Assembly (NCBI GenBank): GCA_013694695.1
Contig: JACDBX010000191.1
Location: 1-45,961, forward strand
Direction: 5' to 3'
DNA from: Gemmatimonadales bacterium
GTDB taxonomy: Bacteria; Gemmatimonadota; Gemmatimonadetes; Gemmatimonadales; GWC2-71-9
Length of the DNA stretch: 45,961 bases
In this document: positions 16,765 through 25,066 of the stretch, one piece after another
Position numbering within the stretch: position 1 is the first letter of the stretch
How the letters are laid out: the number at the start of each line of letters is the position of its first letter
The notes under the pieces: generated by a model
Told to the model about the DNA's origin: nothing
What the model saw: the letters and a program-made list of their open reading frames with translations, nothing else
Database searches by the model: none
Translations under genes and position numbers: made by a program

Positions 16765-18175
16765 AGCGTTCAGGTGACGTAACCTTGACGATTGTCCGCG
16801 CGTGACGTCCCTCCGGATCGGCGACAGAGAGGTCGACGAGTTCACCGGGCGGCCCCAGCACGATGCCGTCCGCCGACACCGCAATCCGGACCAGCGGCCG
16901 GTGCAGCAGTTGCTGGTCGGGGTTCGGCCCCGCGACGATCGCGACCTCGAAGGTGTCGAGGATCACGCAGGTTCCGACCGGGTAGATGCCGAGAAGGTTG
17001 ATGAGCGCCTTGACGAGCACCGGATCGTATCCCCTCGCGGAGCTCATCCACATGTCCTTGAGCACGACATCCGGCTCCAGGGGCTCGGTCTGGTAGGCTC
17101 GTCGGGTCGTCGCCGCGTCGTAGCCGTCGGCCACGGAGATAAGCCGGGTGAACAGCCCGAGTCGACGCGGCCGGATGGCCCGCGGGTAGCCAGTGAGGTC
17201 GATCTTCATGTGATGTTCATGGGCCGCGAGGATCGCTCGCCACGGCAGCTCGTCACCCTCGCGCATGCGAAAGAGCGTCAGCGTTCCGAGCCATGGGTGG
17301 GCCTGCATCATGCGCCATTCCTGCTCGTCGAGCGATGACGCCTTGTTGAGCAGGGCGAGATCGAGGCGCGCCTTGCCGATGTCATGCATCATCGCGGCGA
17401 GCCCGAGGTCGTACAGCTGGAGCCGGTCGAAGCCGAGTCGCTTGCCGAGCGCGACGGCAAAGATGCTGACGTTGACCGAGTGGGTGAAGGTGTACTCATC
17501 GTACGCACGCAGCGTGGTGAGACCAGTGATGGACAACTCGTTCTCGAGCACCTGGTCGACGATGAGCTGAATGGCGCGCTTGATCCGTCGCACGCTCGGA
17601 GTCCGACCCATCCGCACGCCCTGCACCACGTCTCGCGCGGCGGCGACGCCATGCGAGTATGTGCGCTTGGCGCTCTCCAGCGCCTCGTCGCCCACCCGGT
17701 CCTCCTCCTCGGCGTCACCCGCGGCGTCGATCCAAAGTCGGATGATGTCTGCCTGCTGCATCCGCTGGCGCAGCGCGTCAAGGCGTTCGTCCGGCTCGAG
17801 GTCCGGCGTCGTCGTGCCGAGCAGCGACAACCAGCTCTGCCATTCACGCCGCGTGATACCATCCTCGATTCGGAGGAGTCCGATCCCGAAGTAGCGCATC
17901 AGTGACACGAACCCGCTGAACGCGGCGAAGTTGTCGAGCCCCAGTCGGAGGCGTGTCTGGTTGATGAAGAGGAAATCACCGGACAGCCGGACCTCGACCG
18001 ATCCCTCGAGCCGCACGATGCTGATGGTGTGGGCCAGCAGCTCGTCGAGCGCCCGTTCGACCGTTGTGTTCTCGGTGGGGTAGAGCTTGATGGCGCGCTG
18101 GGCGCCGTGGATCGACACCAGCAGCGCCCGGCCAGCCTGGCGCAGGACGCCGTCCTCGGCAGCCGACGTCGTCAT
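16733..18175 (-). CDS. HD-GYP-type phosphohydrolase with a novel N-terminal domain
   Basis: 480 residues from the ATG at 18173-18175, overlapping the HEAT gene stop as ATGA (track start 18184). Residues about 1-160 form a domain starting GRALLVSIHGAQRAIKLYPTENTTVERALDELL that resembles the N terminus of the HEAT protein upstream. Residues about 220-400 are HD-GYP: FTHSVNVSIFAVAL, MMHDIGKARLD, MQAHPWLG, AHEHHMKIDLTGYP, SVADGYDAATTRRAY. The metal ligands seem kept, but the usual HHExxDGxGYP reads HHMKIDLTGYP. Active members cleave cyclic di-GMP or cGAMP; activity here is uncertain. A short beta-rich tail follows. It lies inside the trp genes, coupled on its upstream side. Confidence 0.88.
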   Translation of the reverse strand: MTTSAAEDGVLRQAGRALLVSIHGAQRAIKLYPTENTTVERALDELLAHTISIVRLEGSVEVRLSGDFLFINQTRLRLGLDNFAAFSGFVSLMRYFGIGLLRIEDGITRREWQSWLSLLGTTTPDLEPDERLDALRQRMQQADIIRLWIDAAGDAEEEDRVGDEALESAKRTYSHGVAAARDVVQGVRMGRTPSVRRIKRAIQLIVDQVLENELSITGLTTLRAYDEYTFTHSVNVSIFAVALGKRLGFDRLQLYDLGLAAMMHDIGKARLDLALLNKASSLDEQEWRMMQAHPWLGTLTLFRMREGDELPWRAILAAHEHHMKIDLTGYPRAIRPRRLGLFTRLISVADGYDAATTRRAYQTEPLEPDVVLKDMWMSSARGYDPVLVKALINLLGIYPVGTCVILDTFEVAIVAGPNPDQQLLHRPLVRIAVSADGIVLGPPGELVDLSVADPEGRHARTIVKVTSPERYGLVVGHYFV

Positions 18176-19860
18176 GGCATCCAATCCCGCAGGACGCTAT
18201 TGGCGGCGCTCCGCACCACCGGTTCCCTGTCGGTGGTGTAGGTATCGACGAGCATTCGGGCGTCGAGCGATCGGACCTTACCCAGCCCGAACAGCGCGCA
18301 CGCGCGCACGTCGGGGTGGGCGCGACGACGGAAGAAACCGCGCGGCTCGAGCAGTTCGCGGATTCGCGGCAAGGCCGCGTCAGCCGCCAGCGCGCCGTAC
18401 GCCTCGAACAGCGCGCGGCGTTCGAGCCGATCCCATCCCCCGTCGGTTTCGGCGAAGAGAAGCCCCTCGAGACGACGCACCATGCCGCCCGAGCCACCCC
18501 GTTGTTGCAACAGCGCAAGCGCCGCCTGGCGCACCGTACGATCGGGATCGCCGAGTGCCTCCTCGACCGTTGCGATTGCCGTGGGTGTACCGAAACCGGC
18601 AAGGGCCGTAATCGCAGTGAGGCGCAGGGCGACACCGCCGGACTTGTAGTGCCCGATGATCTGGGGCACGAGTCCGGTGATCCCCAACCGCGCGGCCAGC
18701 GCAATGGCCGGGTCGAGGGCCTCGGGTGGACCGTTCTCCAGCACGGCCGAGAGTGCGTTCGGAGCCGCCCGTGCCAGCCCCTCAAGGCTCGGCTCCAGCG
18801 CTCGGCGCACATCGGGGTTCAGGGTCCGACCGAGGTGGGAGAGAATCGTCGGGAGCGCCGACGGCTTGAGCTCGCGCATCACTTCGCTCACGTCTTCATT
18901 GTCGGGGCGACCGATGGCGTCCTCGAGCGCGCGGAAGAGTTGCTCGAGGATCTCAGGCTGGCTCAGGCGTTCCTCGAATGACAGCACCGAGGTGTGGAGT
19001 TCCTGGTCGAGCCCGGGTGCGCGCGCCGCGATGACACGCAATTCTCGCAGGATCCGGGCGACCGCCCTGAACCCACCCGCCGCAAGCTGCGCCGGCAGCA
19101 CGTCCTCAAGGAGCGCGACCGCTTCGTGGCGCACCGCCGGTTCGCGCTGCGTCTCGAGGATGTCCATCAGCGCATCGATGGCGAATGTTCGGTAGTCACG
19201 GCGGTACTCATCATCGAGTTCGCTGCGGATCAGTCGAGTTTCCGCCTCGTCGAGGAAGTACGGGGTGGCGTCGAAATCGGTGAGATCGACCAGACCCGAA
19301 TTGTTCGGTGCCCCGCGAGCGTCATCGATCTCGCGCCTGGCCTCCCCCGGCTCGGCCGCGGCCTCGTGTGCCTCGCTCTCCTGGATGAACTCGGTTCCCT
19401 CGCCGATCACCTCGACAAAGGCGTACGTGATCAGCACGAACTCCTGTTCCCAGAGCAGCGTCAGCAGGTCATCGGCCGCGTCGACCGGGAGCAGGCGTGC
19501 GCGGTTGACGACGTGCAGCAGGCGGATGATTTCTTCCGCCTCGACGCCGGGGAGGAGCGTCAGGCGGCGCAGCCCGTCGGTGTACAGCTGCCACGCGAGG
19601 CCCTCGCTCCCGCCGCCCGACTGCTGATAGACAGCAACTCCCTCCCACTCTATATGCTGTTCGTGGATCTCCAGCACCAATCGACCGGTGACATTCCAGA
19701 CCGGCGTAAACGCCTCTACCAATGCCTCCATCGCCCGCTGATACACCGGGTTGTTGGGGAGGTACATCTGGAGCGCACGCTGGCCCTTCGTAAGGGTCCG
19801 GAGGAGTTCCTCCACGACGCGCACGTCGAGATCGGAGGACATGTGAACCGGAGTGCTCAC
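18172..19860 (-). CDS. HEAT-repeat protein sharing an N-terminal domain with the HD-GYP neighbour
   Basis: 562 residues from GTG at 19858-19860, which overlaps the trpB stop as GTGA and has GAGGG about 9 bases upstream; the ATG at 19842 ([14 protein letters not shown]) is an alternative. Residues about 10-160 contain [26 protein letters not shown] and line up with the start of the next gene product. An acidic linker (about 170-215) follows, then helical HEAT-like repeats to the end, for example [44 protein letters not shown]. No signal peptide or membrane helix is seen, so it should be cytosolic. A scaffold or sensor role for the HD-GYP protein is my inference from the shared domain and tight coupling. 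Confidence 0.85.
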   Translation of the reverse strand: MSTPVHMSSDLDVRVVEELLRTLTKGQRALQMYLPNNPVYQRAMEALVEAFTPVWNVTGRLVLEIHEQHIEWEGVAVYQQSGGGSEGLAWQLYTDGLRRLTLLPGVEAEEIIRLLHVVNRARLLPVDAADDLLTLLWEQEFVLITYAFVEVIGEGTEFIQESEAHEAAAEPGEARREIDDARGAPNNSGLVDLTDFDATPYFLDEAETRLIRSELDDEYRRDYRTFAIDALMDILETQREPAVRHEAVALLEDVLPAQLAAGGFRAVARILRELRVIAARAPGLDQELHTSVLSFEERLSQPEILEQLFRALEDAIGRPDNEDVSEVMRELKPSALPTILSHLGRTLNPDVRRALEPSLEGLARAAPNALSAVLENGPPEALDPAIALAARLGITGLVPQIIGHYKSGGVALRLTAITALAGFGTPTAIATVEEALGDPDRTVRQAALALLQQRGGSGGMVRRLEGLLFAETDGGWDRLERRALFEAYGALAADAALPRIRELLEPRGFFRRRAHPDVRACALFGLGKVRSLDARMLVDTYTTDREPVVRSAANSVLRDWMP

Positions 19861-21059
19861 GCCGGGGCGCCCTCGAGGGCCGCGACGTGAGCAACGTCCT
19901 TGTCGCCACGACCGCTGAGGCAGAGGAGCACCACGTGATCCGGCGCCCACTGACCCGCCTGCGCCGCGATCCACGCAATGGCGTGGGACGTCTCCAGCGC
20001 GGGGATGATCCCCTCCATGCGGGTGAAGCTGCGGAACGAGTCGAGCGCCTCGCGATCGCCAGCCGATGCGTACCGAACCCGGCCGGTGTCACGAAGCCAA
20101 CTGTGTTCCGGGCCCACCCCCGGATAGTCAAGTCCCGCTGACACGGAATGCGCGGGCAACACCTGTCCGTCCGCGTCCTGCAACAGGTAGGACAGCGATC
20201 CGTGCAGCACGCCTGGCCGCCCCAGCGTGAGCGTGGCGCTGTGCGCGACGGTGTCGATCCCCTCGCCGGCAGCCTCGACCCCGACCAGTTCGACCTCCGG
20301 GTCTTCGACGAAGCCCGCGAACATCCCCAGGGCGTTCGACCCGCCGCCGACACAAGCAACGACCGTCCCGGGCAATGCACCGGTTCGCTCGATCACCTGA
20401 CGCCGCGCTTCGCTCCCGATGACCGACTGGAAATCTCGAACCATGCGCGGGAAGGGGTCGGGGCCCACGACTGACCCGATTATGTAGTGTGTGTCGGGAA
20501 CGTTCCCCACCCAATCGCGCAGCGCCTCGTTGGTCGCATCCTTGAGCGTCCGCGTGCCGGACGTCACCGGAACCACCGTCGCGCCGAGGAGTTGCATTCG
20601 ATACACATTCGGTGCCTGGCGGGCGACGTCCTCGGATCCCATGTAGACGACGCACTCCAGGCCGAAACGCGCGCATACCGTCGCGGTTGCGACTCCGTGC
20701 TGGCCCGCCCCGGTTTCGGCGATGATCCGTCGTTTTCCCATCCGCTGGGCGAGCAGCACCTGCCCGACCGCGTTGTTGATCTTGTGGGCGCCGGTGTGAT
20801 TCAGGTCCTCGCGCTTGAGGAGGACCCTGGCACCGACCGCCGCACTGAAACGGGGTGCATCCGAAAGGGCCGAGGGACGCCCGACAAAATCACGCAGGAT
20901 CCCGTGATACTCGTCCCAGAACGCCGGGTCGGACCGGGCCGCGTCGTAGAGTGCGGTGAGGTCGTCCAGCGCCGCCACGAGCGTCTCGGGGACGTAGCGA
21001 CCACCGTATGGCCCGAATCGGCCATCGACGGCAGTTTCACGCGGCAGGACGAGCGTCAC
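19857..21059 (-). CDS. trpB: Tryptophan synthase beta subunit
   Basis: 400 residues. The start is taken as GTG at 21057-21059 because GGAGG lies 6 bases before it; the track ATG at 21080 has no such site. [15 protein letters not shown] opens the protein. The PLP lysine is in [14 protein letters not shown], the phosphate loop is [12 protein letters not shown], and [16 protein letters not shown] and [16 protein letters not shown] are also conserved. It condenses indole with serine. It is of the TrpB1 type that partners TrpA. It overlaps trpF by 23 bases and the HEAT gene by 4. Confidence 0.97.
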   Translation of the reverse strand: MTLVLPRETAVDGRFGPYGGRYVPETLVAALDDLTALYDAARSDPAFWDEYHGILRDFVGRPSALSDAPRFSAAVGARVLLKREDLNHTGAHKINNAVGQVLLAQRMGKRRIIAETGAGQHGVATATVCARFGLECVVYMGSEDVARQAPNVYRMQLLGATVVPVTSGTRTLKDATNEALRDWVGNVPDTHYIIGSVVGPDPFPRMVRDFQSVIGSEARRQVIERTGALPGTVVACVGGGSNALGMFAGFVEDPEVELVGVEAAGEGIDTVAHSATLTLGRPGVLHGSLSYLLQDADGQVLPAHSVSAGLDYPGVGPEHSWLRDTGRVRYASAGDREALDSFRSFTRMEGIIPALETSHAIAWIAAQAGQWAPDHVVLLCLSGRGDKDVAHVAALEGAPA

Positions 21060-21681
21060 GCACAGCCTCCAGGAAGGCAACGAGCCGGATCGGATCCTTG
21101 ATGCCCGGCGCCATTTCGACCCCTGAACTTACATCCACGATGTCCGGAGCCACGAGCCGGATCGCCTCGGCGACATTCCCTGCGTTGAGGCCGCCAGCAA
21201 GCACGAGGCGGCGCCGGCGAACTGCCGCGCGCGCGGCCACCGCCAGGTGCAGGGGAAGAGCGACGCCCTGCCCTCCCCCACCAGCCACCCGGGGTTCTAC
21301 GAGGATCGGCTCGTGGCCCGCTCCGATCCGGTCGATCTCGCGGTGGAGTGTCGGCGCATCGCTGAATCGCGCCACGTGCCACACCATCGTCCCCGCATCG
21401 ACGAGTTCCCGCCCGACCTCCGGCCCGTGCGACCCGTGCAACTGGGCGCCGGTCAATCCCGCCGACCTCACCACGGTGAGGATCGTCCGCGCCGACTCCA
21501 TTCCGAAGACGCCGAGCACCGGCACCCCTCCCGCCGCGTCGACGATTGCCCGGGCGCGATCGACGTCGATCACACGGGGCCCCCCGGCGAAGATGACCCC
21601 CAGGTAGGAGGCCCCCGACGCGACCGCCAGCGCTGCGTCGTCGGCGCGGGTGAGGCCGCACACCTTTGCCTCAACGACCAT
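21037..21681 (-). CDS. trpF: Phosphoribosylanthranilate isomerase
   Basis: 214 residues from the ATG at 21679-21681, overlapping the trpC end by 11 bases. The general-base cysteine is Cys8 in [15 protein letters not shown]. The phosphate-binding end, [16 protein letters not shown] and [18 protein letters not shown], is conserved. The segment that usually reads LLDxxxxGGTGxxFDW reads [19 protein letters not shown], so Glu129 replaces the usual general-acid Asp. It carries out the Amadori rearrangement of phosphoribosylanthranilate. The order trpC-trpF-trpB is ordinary. Confidence 0.94.
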   Translation of the reverse strand: MVVEAKVCGLTRADDAALAVASGASYLGVIFAGGPRVIDVDRARAIVDAAGGVPVLGVFGMESARTILTVVRSAGLTGAQLHGSHGPEVGRELVDAGTMVWHVARFSDAPTLHREIDRIGAGHEPILVEPRVAGGGGQGVALPLHLAVAARAAVRRRRLVLAGGLNAGNVAEAIRLVAPDIVDVSSGVEMAPGIKDPIRLVAFLEAVRDARPAA

Positions 21682-22462
21682 GTCGAGGAACGGTCGCAAG
21701 GTTTCGCACCGATGATTCTGCGGTCCCGCCGGCGACCAGGGCCGATCCGATGAGAACGGCATCAGCGCCGGCACCAGCCGCTGCGGTCACATCGCCTCGC
21801 GACTCCATGCCACTTTCGGCAACCGCGATGACATCGGGCGGAATGGTATTGAGCAATGCCCACGCGGCGGCGCAATCAATCGCGAGTGTATCGAGGTCGC
21901 GCGCATTCACCCCCAGCACGTAAGCGCCAGCATCGAGGGCGACGCGCACCTCGTCGGCGGTATGGGCCTCGACCAGGACGCCCAGCCCGATGTAGCGGGC
22001 TGCCGCGTGAAGGCGTGCGAGTTCTGCCGGACCCAACGCCCGCACAATCAACAGGACCGCGGCTGCCCCCGCCGCCCGTGCTTCCAGAAGCTGGAGCTCG
22101 TCGACCACGAAATCCTTTCGCAGCACTGGCAATGCCACCGTTCGCGCCACGCTGGTGAGGTCATCGAGTGACCCGCCGAAGTGGCCCGGCTCGGTGAGTA
22201 CCGAGATCGCGGCCGCTCCCCCACGGGCGTACTCACCTGCAAGCCGCACCGGATCGAGCGACTCGTCGATCGGCCCGAGCGACGGCGACCGCCGCTTGAC
22301 CTCGGCGATCACGGCGACCGAACCCATTCGGAGGGCCTTGGCGAAATCGGGGACCGGCGCGGCGGTCGCGCAGGCCGCCTCGAGGGCATCGCGACGGGGG
22401 CGAAGCACCTCCGCGCGCTGGCGGCTGAGGGCGAGGATGGCGTCGAGCAAGGTCGCTGGCAT
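21671..22462 (-). CDS. trpC: Indole-3-glycerol phosphate synthase
   Basis: 263 residues from the ATG at 22460-22462 (MPATLLDAILALSRQRAEVL). Starts at 22513 (with a modest CAGG ribosome site) or 22528 would nearly touch or reach the divergent lexA start; I favour 22462 but with limited certainty. VIAEVKRRSPSLGPI, ISVLTEPGHFGGS, PVLRKDFVVDELQL, GVNARDLDTLAID and VAESGMESRGD match the family's substrate and catalytic residues. It closes the indole ring. It is the first gene of the long minus-strand trp-fol-pan chain and its promoter should lie between it and lexA. Confidence 0.95.
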   Translation of the reverse strand: MPATLLDAILALSRQRAEVLRPRRDALEAACATAAPVPDFAKALRMGSVAVIAEVKRRSPSLGPIDESLDPVRLAGEYARGGAAAISVLTEPGHFGGSLDDLTSVARTVALPVLRKDFVVDELQLLEARAAGAAAVLLIVRALGPAELARLHAAARYIGLGVLVEAHTADEVRVALDAGAYVLGVNARDLDTLAIDCAAAWALLNTIPPDVIAVAESGMESRGDVTAAAGAGADAVLIGSALVAGGTAESSVRNLATVPRHGR

Positions 22463-22469
22463 CTTGAAG

Positions 22470-22502
22470 TTCGGGTTACCTTCGGGTAGGTTGATTCGGG
22501 TT
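22470..22502. promoter_or_regulatory. Three TTCGGGTW direct repeats between trpC and lexA
   Basis: TTCGGGTT at 22470-22477, TTCGGGTA at 22481-22488 and TTCGGGTT at 22495-22502, in the 67-base spacer between divergent trpC and lexA starts. They include GTTC-N7-CTTC at 22469-22483, close to the GTTC-N7-GTTC LexA site of some proteobacteria. Autoregulation by LexA is one possible reading. If trpC starts at 22513, the repeats are coding instead. Confidence 0.35.
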
Positions 22503-22529
22503 CTCTTCGCCATCCGACCTGAGGCCATC

Positions 22530-23138
22530 GTGCCCCTGACCCGAAAGCAGCGCGAAATCCTCGATTTCCTCGGGGAAGTTATCGCCGACCACGGCTACGC
22601 ACCGAGCTTCGAGGAGATCGCCGAGAAGTTCGGTTATCAATCGTTGGCCACGGTACACGAGCACCTCACAAATCTCGAGCGCAAGGGGTACATCCGCCGC
22701 AGTTACAACGAAAGCCGGGCAATCGAGGTTCTGCCCCCGCGGGGCCTCACCGGCGCGACCGAGATTCCGCTGCTCGGAAACGTTGCGGCCGGGTACCCGA
22801 TCGAGTCGGTCATGACCGGCGATGTGGTGGCGGTCCCCGATGCGATGCTGCCCCGGCGCGGCGCCAACTATGCACTGCGCGTTCGCGGGGCGTCCATGAT
22901 CGACGAGCAGATTCTCGATGGCGACCTCGTCGTCGTGAACGGTCGAGAGAGTGCCGACAACGGCGAGATGGTGATCGCCCTGGTCAACGGCGCCGAAGCC
23001 ACCGTCAAGCGATTCTACCGTGAACCGGGTGGCTGGATCCGCCTCCAGCCCGCCAACACAGAGATGCGCCCTCTCCGGTATCAGGAAAACGATGTGCTGA
23101 TCCAGGGCATCGTGGTGGGCGTCATTCGGAAGTACTGA
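22530..23138 (+). CDS. lexA: LexA repressor, SOS regulator
   Basis: 202 residues from GTG at 22530 with GAGG 5 bases before it; the track extension upstream is antisense to trpC. The N-terminal winged helix is LTRKQREILDFLGEVIADHGYAPSFEEIAEKFG. The cleavage site is Ala87-Gly88 in LLGNVAAGYPIES. The catalytic dyad is Ser122 (RGASMIDEQI) and Lys160 (EATVKRFYRE). It represses DNA-damage genes and self-cleaves when bound to RecA filaments. The SMIDEQI context with Ala before Ser (usually Asp) is a mild variation. Its stop overlaps the end of the convergent trpD by 17 bases. Confidence 0.96.
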   Translation: MPLTRKQREILDFLGEVIADHGYAPSFEEIAEKFGYQSLATVHEHLTNLERKGYIRRSYNESRAIEVLPPRGLTGATEIPLLGNVAAGYPIESVMTGDVVAVPDAMLPRRGANYALRVRGASMIDEQILDGDLVVVNGRESADNGEMVIALVNGAEATVKRFYREPGGWIRLQPANTEMRPLRYQENDVLIQGIVVGVIRKY

Positions 23139-24186
23139 CCGACGCACTCCTGAGGTCTTCCAGGGTTGCGAGTGCCCGACCGGAATCGAGCGCAGCGTGA
23201 GCCATCTCGACCGCGTCCTCCATCGACTCCGCCTTACCGCTCACCAGGATGGCGGCGCCGGCATTCAGCACCACCGCGGCCCGCACCGCCGGCGGCGCCC
23301 CACGCGGCCGCTCGAATAGCTGGACGATCGCCGCCGCGTTCTCGGCGGGCTCACCGCCGGCGAGTCCCGCCAGCGAGTCAACGCGGAAGCCCAGCGTATC
23401 CGCGGACATCGTCCACTGACGCACGTCGCCGCCTCTCACCTCCCATATCATCGTTTCACCCATCGGGGCAATCTCATCGAGCCCCTCCACGCCGTGGACC
23501 ACCATCGCGTGGCGCGCGCCCAGGTGGGCCAGCGTGGTCGCCATCAATGCGCCCCGCCTGGGGTCGGCGACGCCGATCACCTGCCGGGTGGCTCCCGCCG
23601 GGTTCGCCAAGGGTCCGACGAGGTTCATGATGGTGGGTGTGCCGAGCTTGCGCCGAACCGCAGCGACGTGACGCATTGCCGGGTGATGGGTCGGGGCAAA
23701 GAGAAAGGCGATGCCGACCTCCCGCAGGATTCGTCCCGATTGGGCCGGGGTGGCATCGATCGAGACACCCATCGCCTCAAGTACGTCGGCGGAACCGGAA
23801 CGCGACGTGAAGGATCGGTTGCCGTGCTTGGCAACAGGGATGCCGGCGCCGGCCACGACGAATGCTGCGGCTGTCGAGATGTTCAGCGTCGTGACGGTTC
23901 CGCCACCGGTCCCGCAGGTATCGACCAGGGAGCCGGGATCGGAATGGTCCACGCGCTGCATCGTATCGCGCAGCGCCCTGACCGCGCCGGCGAGTTCCGG
24001 AGCCGACTCCCCCTTGTCCCGAAGCGCCACGAGCAGTGCTTCGGTCAGCACCGGATCTGTGGTGCCCCCGAGCATCTCGAGCATCGCAGCATGCGCGGCG
24101 GCTTCCTGCAGTCCTTGTCCACGCTCCGCCACGCTGATGGCGGCCCGGATCGCAGGCGTGTCGGAGAACGGCCGGGTTGTGGTCAT
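23122..24186 (-). CDS. trpD: Anthranilate phosphoribosyltransferase
   Basis: 354 residues. VDTCGTGGGTVTTLNIST, AKHGNRSFTSRSGSADVLEAMG and LGTPTIMNLVGPLANPAGATRQVIGV are the PRPP- and anthranilate-binding parts. The common GTGGDG loop reads GTGGGT here, losing the Asp. It joins anthranilate to PRPP. It is separated from trpC by the divergent lexA gene and so has its own promoter, presumably in the 100-base spacer shared with truA, where a 16-bp palindrome lies. No trpE or trpG is in the window. Confidence 0.95.
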   Translation of the reverse strand: MTTTRPFSDTPAIRAAISVAERGQGLQEAAAHAAMLEMLGGTTDPVLTEALLVALRDKGESAPELAGAVRALRDTMQRVDHSDPGSLVDTCGTGGGTVTTLNISTAAAFVVAGAGIPVAKHGNRSFTSRSGSADVLEAMGVSIDATPAQSGRILREVGIAFLFAPTHHPAMRHVAAVRRKLGTPTIMNLVGPLANPAGATRQVIGVADPRRGALMATTLAHLGARHAMVVHGVEGLDEIAPMGETMIWEVRGGDVRQWTMSADTLGFRVDSLAGLAGGEPAENAAAIVQLFERPRGAPPAVRAAVVLNAGAAILVSGKAESMEDAVEMAHAALDSGRALATLEDLRSASVSTSE

Positions 24187-24219
24187 GAAGCCGGCAAGCG
24201 TACGGGGACAGCCGGCGTT

Positions 24220-24235
24220 TTGTCAATATTGACAA
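24220..24235. promoter_or_regulatory. Perfect 16-bp palindrome, candidate operator between trpD and truA
   Basis: TTGTCAATATTGACAA is fully self-complementary and AT-rich in GC-rich surroundings. It lies 34 bases before the trpD ATG and 14 bases before the proposed truA -35 box. A dimeric repressor or activator site is likely. I cannot assign the regulator; it does not fit the E. coli PurR, TrpR or LexA boxes. Confidence 0.5.
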
Positions 24236-24248
24236 CACCTTACGCAAG

Positions 24249-24277
24249 TTGCCGCCCCTCCGCGAGCGGGCTAGATT
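24249..24277 (+). promoter_or_regulatory. Candidate promoter of the truA-htrA-pur chain
   Basis: TTGCCG at 24249-24254 and TAGATT at 24272-24277 are separated by 17 bases. The predicted start of transcription, near 24284, is within a few bases of the truA ATG, so the messenger could be leaderless or nearly so. Only sequence similarity supports this. Confidence 0.4.
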
Positions 24278-24286
24278 CAGGTGCTC

Positions 24287-25066
24287 ATGGAGCGTGTTTT
24301 CATGCTGGTCCTGGAGTATGACGGCACCCGGTTCTGCGGCTGGCAGTCGCAGCCGGACGGGCGCTCGGTGCAGCAGGCAGTCGAGGGTGCGTTTTCGCGG
24401 CTTGCTGGTGCGCCGACACGGGCCACTGCGGCGGGACGGACCGATGCCGGCGTCCACGCGCACGCGATGCCCGTGACGATCACCATGCCGGAGCGATGGA
24501 GCTGCGCCGAGCTGCAGCGCGCCGCGAATGCGCTGCTGCCGCCCGACATCGCTGTCCGGGCGGTGTACCCCGTTCAGAACGGCGGGAACGCGCGCCGCAG
24601 TGCACTCGGTCGTCGGTATTGCTACACCGTCGCGACGACCGAGGAGGCCCGCTCGCCGTTCCGGAACCGTCGCGCGTGGGCGCTCGCTCGGCCACTCGAC
24701 CTGGAAGCGATGCAACGATGTGCCGACCTGTTGCCGGGCCTTCACGACTTCCGGGCCTTCGCCGCAGTCGGCGAGCCAAAGCCCCACTATAGGTGCCACG
24801 TCACCGAGGCACGGTGGGAACACGACGATGACGGATGCGCCCGCTTTACCATCAGCGCCGACCGCTTCCTGCACCACATGGTGCGAATGCTTGTCGGCAC
24901 GATGGTTGACATCGGACTCGGACGACGACCGGAGGGCGACATGGCCCGCCTGATACAACTTGATCACAATGGGAACACCAGCCCGCCGGCACCCGCGGCG
25001 GGTCTTGCGTTCATGTCGGCAGGATATCCCGCCGAACTCGTCACCGGCAACGGGGTGTCGTGGTGA
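24287..25066 (+). CDS. truA: tRNA pseudouridine(38-40) synthase
   Basis: 259 residues from ATG 24287; GTG at 24281 and ATG at 24302 are alternatives. FMLVLEYDGTRFCGWQSQPDGRSVQQ and AAGRTDAGVHAHAM, with the catalytic Asp53, are clear TruA signatures, as is FRAFAAVGEPKPHYRC. It modifies uridines in the tRNA anticodon arm. It is the first gene of the plus-strand chain, and its stop overlaps the htrA-like start as GTGA. Confidence 0.96.
   Translation: MERVFMLVLEYDGTRFCGWQSQPDGRSVQQAVEGAFSRLAGAPTRATAAGRTDAGVHAHAMPVTITMPERWSCAELQRAANALLPPDIAVRAVYPVQNGGNARRSALGRRYCYTVATTEEARSPFRNRRAWALARPLDLEAMQRCADLLPGLHDFRAFAAVGEPKPHYRCHVTEARWEHDDDGCARFTISADRFLHHMVRMLVGTMVDIGLGRRPEGDMARLIQLDHNGNTSPPAPAAGLAFMSAGYPAELVTGNGVSW

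Noticed and set aside
22463-22502. Bacillus-type PurBox in the AACCCGAAC repeats
   Set aside because: One repeat resembles the PurBox on the minus strand, but it lies at trpC/lexA, not at purine genes, and that PurR type is known from Firmicutes.
24229-24234. TTGACA inside the palindrome as a -35 box for truA
   Set aside because: No -10-like hexamer lies 16-18 bases downstream; TTGCCG with TAGATT fits better.
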